From DATBSK01 sp964501785 (GTDB taxonomy: Bacteria > Actinomycetota > Acidimicrobiia > IMCC26256 > PALSA-555): a DNA stretch of 64,000 bases. How positions within the stretch are numbered: position 1 is the first letter of the stretch; each line of letters begins with the position of its first letter. Below the pieces are notes generated by a model, which was given only the letters and a program-made list of their open reading frames with translations, searched no databases and was not told the origin of the DNA. Shown in pieces: positions 18,411-25,470 of the stretch. The position numbers and the translations under genes are program-made. The stretch covers positions 58,370-122,369 of the forward strand of contig CAZCUD010000012.1 of assembly GCA_964501785.1 (NCBI GenBank), written 5' to 3'.

Positions 18411-19019
18411 TCACCTCGTGGTCGCGACGGGGCGTTCACGCCCCGGAGTCCCGATGCTGGAGAAGAAGCGCTCGTGCAGCCGGAGGTCGCCCGAGAGCTC
18501 CGGATGGAAGGTCGCGGCCCAGATCGCTCCGTCGCGCACCAGAACTGGACGGTCATCGTGACGGGCCAGCACCTCGACCCCGGGCCCGACGTCCTCGATG
18601 ACGGGAGCTCGGATGAACACGCCGGGGAACGCTCCACCGGTCAGGCCGTCGACGTCGAGCGCGGCCTCGAACGACTGGGCCTGGGTGCCGTAGCCGTTGC
18701 GTCGCACGGTGACGTCGACGAGGTCGAGCGGCACCTGGTCGGGTCGACCGTCGAGCACCCGGCGCGCGAGCAGGATCAGCCCCGCACAGGTCGCGAACGC
18801 GGGCAGCCCGTCGCGCAGGCGCTCGGTCAACGGCTCGCGGAGGCCGGACGTCTCGAGGAGGTGCGTCATCGTGGTCGACTCCCCACCGGGGAGGAACAGC
18901 GCGTCCAGTGCGGTGAGGTCGCCCGGCGTGCGCACCTCGACCACGGTCGGGCCGAGCGCGTCGATGACCTCTCGATGCTCTCGGAACGCCCCTTGGAGCG
19001 CGAGGACGCCGACCTTCAC
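18411..19019 (-). CDS. pdxT: Pyridoxal 5'-phosphate synthase glutaminase subunit
   Basis: 202 residues; hydrolyses glutamine and feeds ammonia to PdxS for vitamin B6 synthesis. Class I amidotransferase features: FLPGGEST oxyanion region, nucleophile Cys in FATCAGLILL, and the His-x-Glu pair in TFHPELSGD. GTG start overlaps the pdxS stop by 4 bases. A substitution near the nucleophile (TCAG) is the family norm. Confidence 0.96.
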   Translation of the reverse strand: MKVGVLALQGAFREHREVIDALGPTVVEVRTPGDLTALDALFLPGGESTTMTHLLETSGLREPLTERLRDGLPAFATCAGLILLARRVLDGRPDQVPLDLVDVTVRRNGYGTQAQSFEAALDVDGLTGGAFPGVFIRAPVIEDVGPGVEVLARHDDRPVLVRDGAIWAATFHPELSGDLRLHERFFSSIGTPGRERPVATTR

Positions 19020-19909
19020 CAGCCGCGCTCGGCGAGCTTCACGTCGAGGGAGTCGATCTCCTCGCCCGGCATCGCCGCGCCGAGCCCTCGCGAGACCTTG
19101 GCCACGATGGCGGGGTCACGGTGGTGGGTGGTCGCCTCGACGATCGCCTTGGCGCGCACGGCCGGATCGTCGCTCTTGAAGATGCCGCTGCCCACGAACA
19201 CCGCCTGCGCACCGAGCTGCATCACCAGCGACGCGTCGGCCGGCGTGGCGATCCCGCCCGCGCAGAACAGCGGCACCGGCAGCTCGCCACGCTCGGCGAC
19301 CTCCAGCACGAGATCGACGGGTGCGCGCATCTCCTTGGCCGCGGCGAAGCGCTCGGCCTCGTCCGCGACGGTGAGCCGTCGGACGTCACCGAGGATCGAC
19401 CGGAGGTGGCGGACGGCCTCGACGATGTTGCCCGTGCCGGCCTCGCCCTTGGAGCGGATCATGCACGCGCCTTCGGCGACGCGTCGGAGCGCCTCGCCGA
19501 GGTTGGTCGCCCCGCACACGAAGGGGACGGTGAACGACCACTTGTCGACGTGGTGGGCCTCGTCCGCAGGCGTGAGGACCTCGCTCTCGTCGATGTAGTC
19601 GACGCCGAGGGTCTCGAGGATCTGCGCCTCCGCGAAGTGCCCGATGCGACACTTCGCCATCACCGGGACCGTCACCGCTTCCTGGATCGAGGCGATCATC
19701 GCGGGGTCGCTCATGCGGGCGACCCGACCGTCACGGCGGATGTCGGCCGGGACGCGCTCGAGCGCCATCACCGCGACCGCGCCCGCGTCCTCGGCGATGC
19801 GGGCCTGCTCGGCGTCGACGACGTCCATGATGACGCCGCCGCGGAGCATCTCCGCCAGGCCGCGCTTGACGCGGGCCGTGCCGGTCGAGCGCGACGAGGC
19901 TGACTCCAT
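19016..19909 (-). CDS. pdxS: Pyridoxal 5'-phosphate synthase lyase subunit
   Basis: 297 residues; TIM-barrel enzyme that builds PLP from ribose 5-phosphate, glyceraldehyde 3-phosphate and ammonia. Active lysines lie in VMAKCRIGHFAEAQ and in IRSKGEAGTGN, with the phosphate-binding CAGGIATPADA. ATG start at 19909 is 6 bases after a TAGACT -10 box, so pdxS heads the pdxS-pdxT-yebC-bcp unit. Confidence 0.97.
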   Translation of the reverse strand: MESASSRSTGTARVKRGLAEMLRGGVIMDVVDAEQARIAEDAGAVAVMALERVPADIRRDGRVARMSDPAMIASIQEAVTVPVMAKCRIGHFAEAQILETLGVDYIDESEVLTPADEAHHVDKWSFTVPFVCGATNLGEALRRVAEGACMIRSKGEAGTGNIVEAVRHLRSILGDVRRLTVADEAERFAAAKEMRAPVDLVLEVAERGELPVPLFCAGGIATPADASLVMQLGAQAVFVGSGIFKSDDPAVRAKAIVEATTHHRDPAIVAKVSRGLGAAMPGEEIDSLDVKLAERGW

Positions 19910-19915
19910 CCGCTC

Positions 19916-19921
19916 AGTCTA
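19916..19921 (-). promoter_or_regulatory. Leaderless-type -10 element of pdxS
   Basis: TAGACT on the minus strand, 6 bases before the pdxS ATG. Confidence 0.55.
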
Positions 19922-19995
19922 CCGAGCGACCCCGCCGGGTCCCCCCGGCCTTCGATGCAGGTGCTTCGACGCGGGCGCCTGCGCTGGAGGGCCGG

Positions 19996-21078
19996 TCAGG
20001 GCGCGGCGGTCGTCGTCGGCGCGGTCGCCGCGGTCGACGGCGGCACGGCCGGGACGACGTCGACCGGGGTGCCGATCGGCGCCAGCTCGATCCAGGTTCG
20101 CCCGGGCGTCAGCTTGATCACGTTGCCGGCCGCGTCGAGGAACTGCGTGGGAGCCGGCGGGTACGGCTTCGCCCAGGTGCCCCGGATGAGCTGACCGTCG
20201 GAGAAGATCCACGCCTCGCCGGTGCCCATCACGTCGCCGTCGGCGCCCGCGCCGTAGGGGATGAACTGCACGATCACGTTGGTCGGCGCGATCTGCACCT
20301 CGGGGATGCCGGCGGCCATGAACGGCTCGACCCCCTGCTGGAAGCGGTTCCAGCCGCCCTTCGTCGCGTCCCAGACGTAGGCCATGTCGTATCCCATGTC
20401 GAGGCGCACGTGGAACGACGCGACGGGCTCACCCGTGAACGGCGGGTCGGCCTCGAGGTCGCCGCGCGGCTCGGGCACGAGGAACTGGAGCTGGGGCTCG
20501 GGCGGGACCGGTGTGCCTCCGAAGCCCCAGAGCAGCGCCGTCCGGCCGTACAGGTTGTGCGGCGCCGGGCGCGTCGGCTCGCGGAAGAACGCCTCGCCCG
20601 CGTTGTTCTCGTCCACGGTCACCAGACCGGTGGCGCGGACGAGCGCGACGTTGTCCTCGGTGCCCCCCGAGAACGCGACGACCCCGCCGAAGGGCAGGAT
20701 GATGTTGGGGTCCATCGAGCGCACCGAGCGGATCGGCCCGACGTTCTCGGGCGCCGCCGAGCTGAAGAACGCCCAGAAGCGCGTGATCCCGCCCTCGACG
20801 ACCTCCTCGAAGACGATGTCGGCTTGGTCGAGACCCGACTGGGGACGGGCCTCGGGCGTGTTCTCGATCTTCACGCCGAGCGAGGCCCGGGTCTGGGTGA
20901 TCCCCTCGGGGTCCGGCAGGCCGGTGAACGGAGCGATCACCACCGGCTTCGTGGTCGTGGTCGTGCTCGCCTTGGTGGTGGAGGTCTGGGACGAGTCGCC
21001 ACCGCCGCCACAGGCAGCGGCCGTGAGTCCCACGACCGCCACGAACGCGGCGGCGACGGCAGTACGGCGGCGGTTCAC
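19996..21078 (-). CDS. DUF3048 (YerB-like) lipoprotein
   Basis: 360 residues. Signal peptide with lipobox (VVGLTAAAC, Cys near residue 23), then a Ser/Thr-rich tether, then two DUF3048 parts: VKIENTPEARPQSGLDQADI and GPIRSVRSMDPNIIL in the first, and a C-terminal part beginning near AYVWDATKGGWNRF. Ends in a Thr/Ala-rich tail. Extracytoplasmic; function of the family is not established. GTG start overlaps the htpX stop by 4 bases. Confidence 0.88.
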   Translation of the reverse strand: MNRRRTAVAAAFVAVVGLTAAACGGGGDSSQTSTTKASTTTTTKPVVIAPFTGLPDPEGITQTRASLGVKIENTPEARPQSGLDQADIVFEEVVEGGITRFWAFFSSAAPENVGPIRSVRSMDPNIILPFGGVVAFSGGTEDNVALVRATGLVTVDENNAGEAFFREPTRPAPHNLYGRTALLWGFGGTPVPPEPQLQFLVPEPRGDLEADPPFTGEPVASFHVRLDMGYDMAYVWDATKGGWNRFQQGVEPFMAAGIPEVQIAPTNVIVQFIPYGAGADGDVMGTGEAWIFSDGQLIRGTWAKPYPPAPTQFLDAAGNVIKLTPGRTWIELAPIGTPVDVVPAVPPSTAATAPTTTAAP

Positions 21079-22019
21079 ATCGACTCCAGGATCTTGATGC
21101 GCTCGTCGAGCGGGGGATGCGTGTCGAACAGGCGGTTGAGCCAGGCGCCCTTCTTGCCCTCTTCACGGTCGAGTGGCGACTCGATCCAGAGCTGCGCCGT
21201 GGCCCGGGTGGTCCGGTGCACCACCGCCTGGTCGCCCTGGAGCTTCTTGAGCGCCGAGAGCAGACCGGGCGGGTAGCGCGTGAGCTGCACCCCGGTGGCG
21301 TCCGCGAGCAGCTCGCGCTTGCGGCTCATCGCGAACTGCATCAGGTACGCCGCGATCGGCGCGAGGACGAGGAACGCCATCGCGACGATCGCGAGCAGGG
21401 CGCCGGCGGCGTTCGCGTTGCTGTCGTTGCTGCGTCGACCACCGAAGATCCAGAACCGCAGCCCGATGTCGGACAGCAGCGCGATCGTGCCGACCGCGGT
21501 GACGGCGACGGTCGAGGCCAGGATGTCGTAGTTCTTCACGTGCGAGAGCTCGTGTGCGATCACGCCCTCGAGCTCGACGCGGTTCATGATGCGCAGCAGC
21601 CCGGTCGTGACCGCCAGCGCCGAGTGCTTCGGGTTGCGTCCGGTGGCGAACGCGTTCGGCGCCGGGTCGTCGATGACGTACAGACGCGGCTTGGGCAGGC
21701 CCGCGGCGATGCACAGCCCCTCGACGAGGTTGTGGTACCGCTGGTACTCGGGCCCCTCGGCCGGCTTCGCGCCCGTGACCGCGAGCGCGATCTTGTCGGA
21801 GTTGAAGTACGACACGAACGCCATCACCAGCGCGATGACGAACGCGACCGCGACACCGGCGACGCCGAGGCCCAACAGCACGTCGATCGCGAGGCCCGCG
21901 AGCACGATGAGCGCGACGAAGGCCGCGAGGATCACGAGCGTCCGCCACTTGTTGCGGCGGATCTCGCGGTAGAAGTCGGTGCGCGCGACCGGCTGCGCGC
22001 TGGGTTCGCTGGCCGTCAA
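21075..22019 (-). CDS. htpX: M48-family membrane metalloprotease HtpX
   Basis: 314 residues; membrane quality-control protease. Two N-terminal helices (ILAAFVALIVLAGLAIDVLL and GVAVAFVIALVMAFVSYF), zinc motif HELSH (in GVIAHELSHVKNYD) and two further helices, with the third ligand region after MSRKRELLADATG. The start is uncertain: TTG 22019 gives a full N-terminus, and a GTG eleven codons in is the alternative. It follows lemA by 6 bases, a pairing seen in many bacteria. Confidence 0.93.
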   Translation of the reverse strand: MTASEPSAQPVARTDFYREIRRNKWRTLVILAAFVALIVLAGLAIDVLLGLGVAGVAVAFVIALVMAFVSYFNSDKIALAVTGAKPAEGPEYQRYHNLVEGLCIAAGLPKPRLYVIDDPAPNAFATGRNPKHSALAVTTGLLRIMNRVELEGVIAHELSHVKNYDILASTVAVTAVGTIALLSDIGLRFWIFGGRRSNDSNANAAGALLAIVAMAFLVLAPIAAYLMQFAMSRKRELLADATGVQLTRYPPGLLSALKKLQGDQAVVHRTTRATAQLWIESPLDREEGKKGAWLNRLFDTHPPLDERIKILESM

Positions 22020-22025
22020 CCGTGC

Positions 22026-22586
22026 TTAGAACTGGACCTTGACCGGCCCGGTCTCCTCGGGCGCGCCCTCGAAGAACTCTCGCTTCTCGAAGTTGAAGGC
22101 GCCGGCGAGGATGTTCTTCGGGACGGTCTGGATCGAGTTGTTGTAGCTGAGCACGCTGTCGTTGTAGAACTGCCGCGCGTAGGCGATCCGGTCCTCGGTC
22201 GAGGTCAGCTCCTCCTGGAGCTGGAGGAAGTTCTGGTTGGCCTTCAGGTCGGGGTACTGCTCGGCCACCGCGAACAGGCTCTTCAGCGCTCCGCTCAGCG
22301 CGTTCTCGGCCTGGGCCTGCTGCGCGACGTCGCCACCTTCCTGCGCGTTCATGGCGTTGCTGCGCGCGGCGGTGACGGCCTCGAGCGTCTCGCGCTCGTG
22401 CTTGGCGTAGCCCTTGACCGTCTCGACCAGGTTGGGGATCAGGTCGTAGCGCCGCTTGAGCTGGACGTCGATCTGCGACCACGCGTTGTCGACCCGGTTC
22501 CTCGCCCGAACCAGCGAGTTGTAGAGCAGGGCGACGATGATCAACAGGACGACGATGACGGCCACGATGATGATGACGGCGGTCAC
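22026..22586 (-). CDS. lemA: LemA family protein
   Basis: 186 residues: one N-terminal membrane helix (VTAVIIIVAVIVVLLIIVAL) followed by the helical LemA domain with NSLVRARNRVDNAWSQIDVQ, RRYDLIPNLVETVKGYAKHE and YNNSIQTVPKNILAG. GTG start at 22586 has AGGAG 7 bases upstream. LemA function is poorly defined; its frequent partnership with HtpX suggests membrane-stress handling. Confidence 0.94.
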   Translation of the reverse strand: MTAVIIIVAVIVVLLIIVALLYNSLVRARNRVDNAWSQIDVQLKRRYDLIPNLVETVKGYAKHERETLEAVTAARSNAMNAQEGGDVAQQAQAENALSGALKSLFAVAEQYPDLKANQNFLQLQEELTSTEDRIAYARQFYNDSVLSYNNSIQTVPKNILAGAFNFEKREFFEGAPEETGPVKVQF

Positions 22587-22632
22587 GAGCAGGCTCCTGT
22601 CTCGGTGCGACCCCACGCCCGCGGGGGCGGCG

Positions 22633-22638
22633 TCATCA
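22633..22638 (-). promoter_or_regulatory. Candidate -10 element of lemA-htpX
   Basis: TATGAT on the minus strand, overlapping the pimA stop codon, about 46 bases before the lemA GTG. Good -10 match; a -35 would lie inside pimA and none is convincing. Confidence 0.4.
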
Positions 22639-23757
22639 TAGGGCGACGGTCGTCGCGACGTGCGCTCGCGCGAGCGCCTCGTACCGCTGGGTGAAGTCGG
22701 CCGCCAGGCGTGCCATCGAGAACTCGGCCGCGCGTCGATGCCCGGCCTCCACCAGCGAGGCCCTGAGCGTGGCGTCGCCGAGGAGTCGGGCGAGGGCGTC
22801 CCGCAGGCGGACGGGGTCGCCCGGCTCCACGAGGAGCGCCTCCTGCTCGGCTCGGGCGACGTGCCGGTACCCGGTGAGGTCGGAGGCGACGACCGGGGTC
22901 CCGGCGGCCATCGCCTCGAGGAGCACCACTCCGAACGACTCGCCCTCGGTCGACGGGAAGCACGCGACGGTCGCCCCGCGCAGCCGGGCGCGCTTCTCGG
23001 CCTCGGAGATCCGCCCCAGCCACTCCACGCCCTCGATGCGGCGGCCGGCGAGCTCGCTCGTCTGCGGCCCCTGCCCCGCGATCCAGAGGTCGCACCCGAC
23101 GTCGCCATCGGCGCGCAGCGCGGCGTACGCGTCGAGGAGCACCCCCAGCCCCTTTCGGGGCTCGTGACGTCCGACGAAGAGGATCGCCGGCCTCGGCGCC
23201 GGCCAGGGCGGCGCAGCCGCGAACGCCTCGACGTCGACGCCGTTCGGCAGGATCTCGCACGTCGTCCCGAACGTCGACTCGATGTTGCGCTGCGCCTCGA
23301 CCGACACGGCGGTGCGGACGTCGAGGCGCCCGATGATCCGTCGGAGCGGCAGGCGGAACGCGTCGTACCACCCGTTGCGTCCGGGGTGGGCGGCGTGGAA
23401 GGTCCCGACGGCCGGGAGGTCCGTGGCGAGCAGGGCGGCATGGTTCGCGCCGGGCGACAAGGGCTCGTGGAGGTGCAGCACGTCGGGACGCAGCGAGCGG
23501 AGCGCCTCGAGGGTGCGACCGGCCACCACCTTGCTCGCCGTGATCGGTGCGATCGACCCGTTGGACGGGAAGCCCCGGGTGGGACCCAGGGTCGTGATCC
23601 CGGGCTCGGGTGGAGGACCGTCCGTCGGCGCCACGACCCGGGCATCGACCCCCCGGGCCCGCAGGGCTCGGGCGAGCCCGAGCACCTGGAGCTGCACTCC
23701 CCCGTCGACCGACAGGGAGTAGGGGCAGACGAGCGCGACGCGCACGGGCCGGGTCAC
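22636..23757 (-). CDS. pimA: Phosphatidylinositol alpha-mannosyltransferase-like GT4 glycosyltransferase
   Basis: 373 residues. GT4/GT-B fold: N-terminal VALVCPYSLSVDGGVQLQV, middle LHLHEPLSPGANHAALL and the C-terminal nucleotide-sugar site LFVGRHEPRKGLGVLL with FPSTEGESFGVVLLEAMA (E-x7-E). Adds the first mannose to phosphatidylinositol in the known pathway. The GTG overlaps the patA stop by 4 bases. Position right after pgsA and patA, as in mycobacteria, supports PimA over other GT4 enzymes. Confidence 0.9.
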   Translation of the reverse strand: MTRPVRVALVCPYSLSVDGGVQLQVLGLARALRARGVDARVVAPTDGPPPEPGITTLGPTRGFPSNGSIAPITASKVVAGRTLEALRSLRPDVLHLHEPLSPGANHAALLATDLPAVGTFHAAHPGRNGWYDAFRLPLRRIIGRLDVRTAVSVEAQRNIESTFGTTCEILPNGVDVEAFAAAPPWPAPRPAILFVGRHEPRKGLGVLLDAYAALRADGDVGCDLWIAGQGPQTSELAGRRIEGVEWLGRISEAEKRARLRGATVACFPSTEGESFGVVLLEAMAAGTPVVASDLTGYRHVARAEQEALLVEPGDPVRLRDALARLLGDATLRASLVEAGHRRAAEFSMARLAADFTQRYEALARAHVATTVAL

Positions 23758-24650
23758 GACGCCTCGACCGCGAGATCGGACGGCCAGTTCGGCTGCATCA
23801 GCAGCCACTGCTCCGGCGCGGCGCCGATGAGGTCTTCGAAGCGGTGCGCGAGGTCCTGGGTCACCCGGGTCACATCGTCGCGCAGCCGCCCACGCCGCTC
23901 GACGGCGAGCGGCTCGCAGATCGTGGCCGTGTGGCCCGACTCCCCGACGAAGTAGTTGCCGACCGGCACCAGCGGCGCGCCCGTCCGCAGGGCGAGCATC
24001 GCCGGCCCGCCGGGCATCCGGGTCCGCTCGCCGAAGAACTCGACCTCGACCCCGTCGCCCGCCAGGTCGCGATCGCACACCAGGCAGACGACGTGACGCG
24101 CCTTGAGCGCGCGGAGCAGCGCGGCACCCGCATCGGGACCGAGCGCGACCACCTCCATCCCCAGCGCCCGGCGCGTCTCGACGAACCACTCGAACAGCTC
24201 GGGGGGCTCCACCGGCTCCGCGACGACGGTGACGTCGGGCACCTGGCCGCTCAGCCACGCGCCGGCGAGGTCCCAGTTGCCCAGGTGCGGGAGGGCGAGG
24301 ATCACGCCGCGTGCCTCGGCGACCGCGGCATCGAGGTGCTCGCGGCCGGTCGGCCGGAAGGTCTCGTTCAGCGCGGGTCGGTCGGCGGGCCGGAGCCGGA
24401 AGAGCTCGTACCAGTAGCGGGCGTAGTTCGCGAACTGCTGCTCCACCGCGGCATCGAGCGCGTCGCCCTGCAGCGCCCCACGGCTGGCGCGCTCGAGATG
24501 GCGTCGCACCTGGGCGCGCTTGTCGCTCCAGGCGCGCACCATCGCGCGGGATGCCGCGAGGGCGAGCGGTCGACCGAGCGACGTCGGGAGACGCCGCGCC
24601 GTCTCAGCGCCGGCCCGGTACGCGAGATAGGCGGCGCGGGCGCCGGGCAC
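23754..24650 (-). CDS. patA: Phosphatidylinositol mannoside acyltransferase-like protein
   Basis: 298 residues of the LpxL/HtrB acyltransferase family. The H-x4-D catalytic motif is LPHLGNWDLAG (about residues 120-130), with CDRDLAGDGVEVEFFGE and LRTGAPLVPV downstream. Acylates PIM at the inner face of the membrane in mycobacteria. GTG 24650 gives full length but overlaps pgsA by 47 bases; a later start would trim the amphipathic N-terminus. Confidence 0.9.
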   Translation of the reverse strand: MPGARAAYLAYRAGAETARRLPTSLGRPLALAASRAMVRAWSDKRAQVRRHLERASRGALQGDALDAAVEQQFANYARYWYELFRLRPADRPALNETFRPTGREHLDAAVAEARGVILALPHLGNWDLAGAWLSGQVPDVTVVAEPVEPPELFEWFVETRRALGMEVVALGPDAGAALLRALKARHVVCLVCDRDLAGDGVEVEFFGERTRMPGGPAMLALRTGAPLVPVGNYFVGESGHTATICEPLAVERRGRLRDDVTRVTQDLAHRFEDLIGAAPEQWLLMQPNWPSDLAVEAS

Positions 24651-25272
24651 TGTGGCTCCGGGCGAACCGACGACGCGGCTGCGGGCGATCTGGGGGCGCG
24701 GGGGTGGCCTGACGCCACACCATCACGAAGCGGTGCACGGCGGTGATCGCGGTGAGCACGAGCATGATCCACAGCACCGGCACGAGGATGTCGAACGCGA
24801 GCCCGATGCCGAGCAGCACCATGCGCTCCAGGCGCTCCATGAGCCCGCCGCGGGCGTCGAGGCCGAGCGACTCGGCCTTCGCGCGCTCGTAGGACACGAG
24901 CATCGTCAGCGCGAGCACCGCGAGCGCGAGGATCGCGAGCTGCGGGTCCTCGGCGGACACGTGCCAGGCGACCCCGCCGAGGATCACCGCGTCGGCGACG
25001 CGGTCGCACACCGAGTCGAAGAACGCGCCCCGGGTGCCGGCCGTGCCGCTGTGACGGGCCACCGAGCCGTCGAGGACGTCGGGGAGGCCGGTGAGGATGA
25101 GGCCGAACAGCGCGAGCACCAGGTTGCCGTTCGCGATGAGCAGCCCGGTGCCGACCGCGGCGACGAGGCCGAAGACGGTCAGCGCATCGGCGGAGACGCC
25201 GATCGCGTGCAGCCCGCGGCCGATCGGCTCGAGCCCTGCCTCGGCCTTCGCCCGCCAGCGTCCGTCCAGCAT
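24604..25272 (-). CDS. pgsA: CDP-alcohol phosphatidyltransferase (phosphatidylinositol phosphate synthase type)
   Basis: 222 residues. The CDP-alcohol signature D-x2-DG-x2-AR-x8-G-x3-D-x3-D is complete: it begins at DVLDGSVAR (about residue 65) and ends at FFDSVCD. Several membrane helices follow, then a basic Arg/Pro-rich tail of ~40 residues. Cluster context (HIT, pgsA, patA, pimA) points to the enzyme joining CDP-diacylglycerol to inositol phosphate. ATG 25272; divergent from the EF-G-like gene. Confidence 0.93.
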   Translation of the reverse strand: MLDGRWRAKAEAGLEPIGRGLHAIGVSADALTVFGLVAAVGTGLLIANGNLVLALFGLILTGLPDVLDGSVARHSGTAGTRGAFFDSVCDRVADAVILGGVAWHVSAEDPQLAILALAVLALTMLVSYERAKAESLGLDARGGLMERLERMVLLGIGLAFDILVPVLWIMLVLTAITAVHRFVMVWRQATPAPPDRPQPRRRFARSHSARRPRRLSRVPGRR

Positions 25273-25406
25273 CGTCGGGGCAACCCCTTGTGAGTCGTCG
25301 AGAGCGACCGAGGGAGTGGCCGGTGGGCGACGTTCCCCGCCGGCGACGGATCGCGGTGCGGTCCCAGGGTACCAGTCGCCCTGGCGGGCACCCGCCCGGG
25401 CGTTCC

Positions 25407-25412
25407 TAGAAT
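25407..25412 (+). promoter_or_regulatory. Candidate -10 element of the EF-G2-like gene
   Basis: TAGAAT, about 58 bases before the ATG at 25471, in the 198-base divergent gap with pgsA. The leader then carries GGGGGAG as ribosome-binding site. On the opposite strand TACCCT at 25365-25370 could serve pgsA. Confidence 0.45.
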
Positions 25413-25419
25413 CCCGCGA

Positions 25420-25439
25420 GCGAGACGCAGCGAGACGCA
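25420..25439 (+). repeat. 10-base tandem repeat in leader of EF-G2-like gene
   Basis: Two perfect copies of GCGAGACGCA head to tail between the TAGAAT box and the start codon. Possible regulatory site or chance duplication. Confidence 0.6.
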
Positions 25440-25470
25440 TGGTCCTGGACGGGGGGAGACGCCAGCCGCC

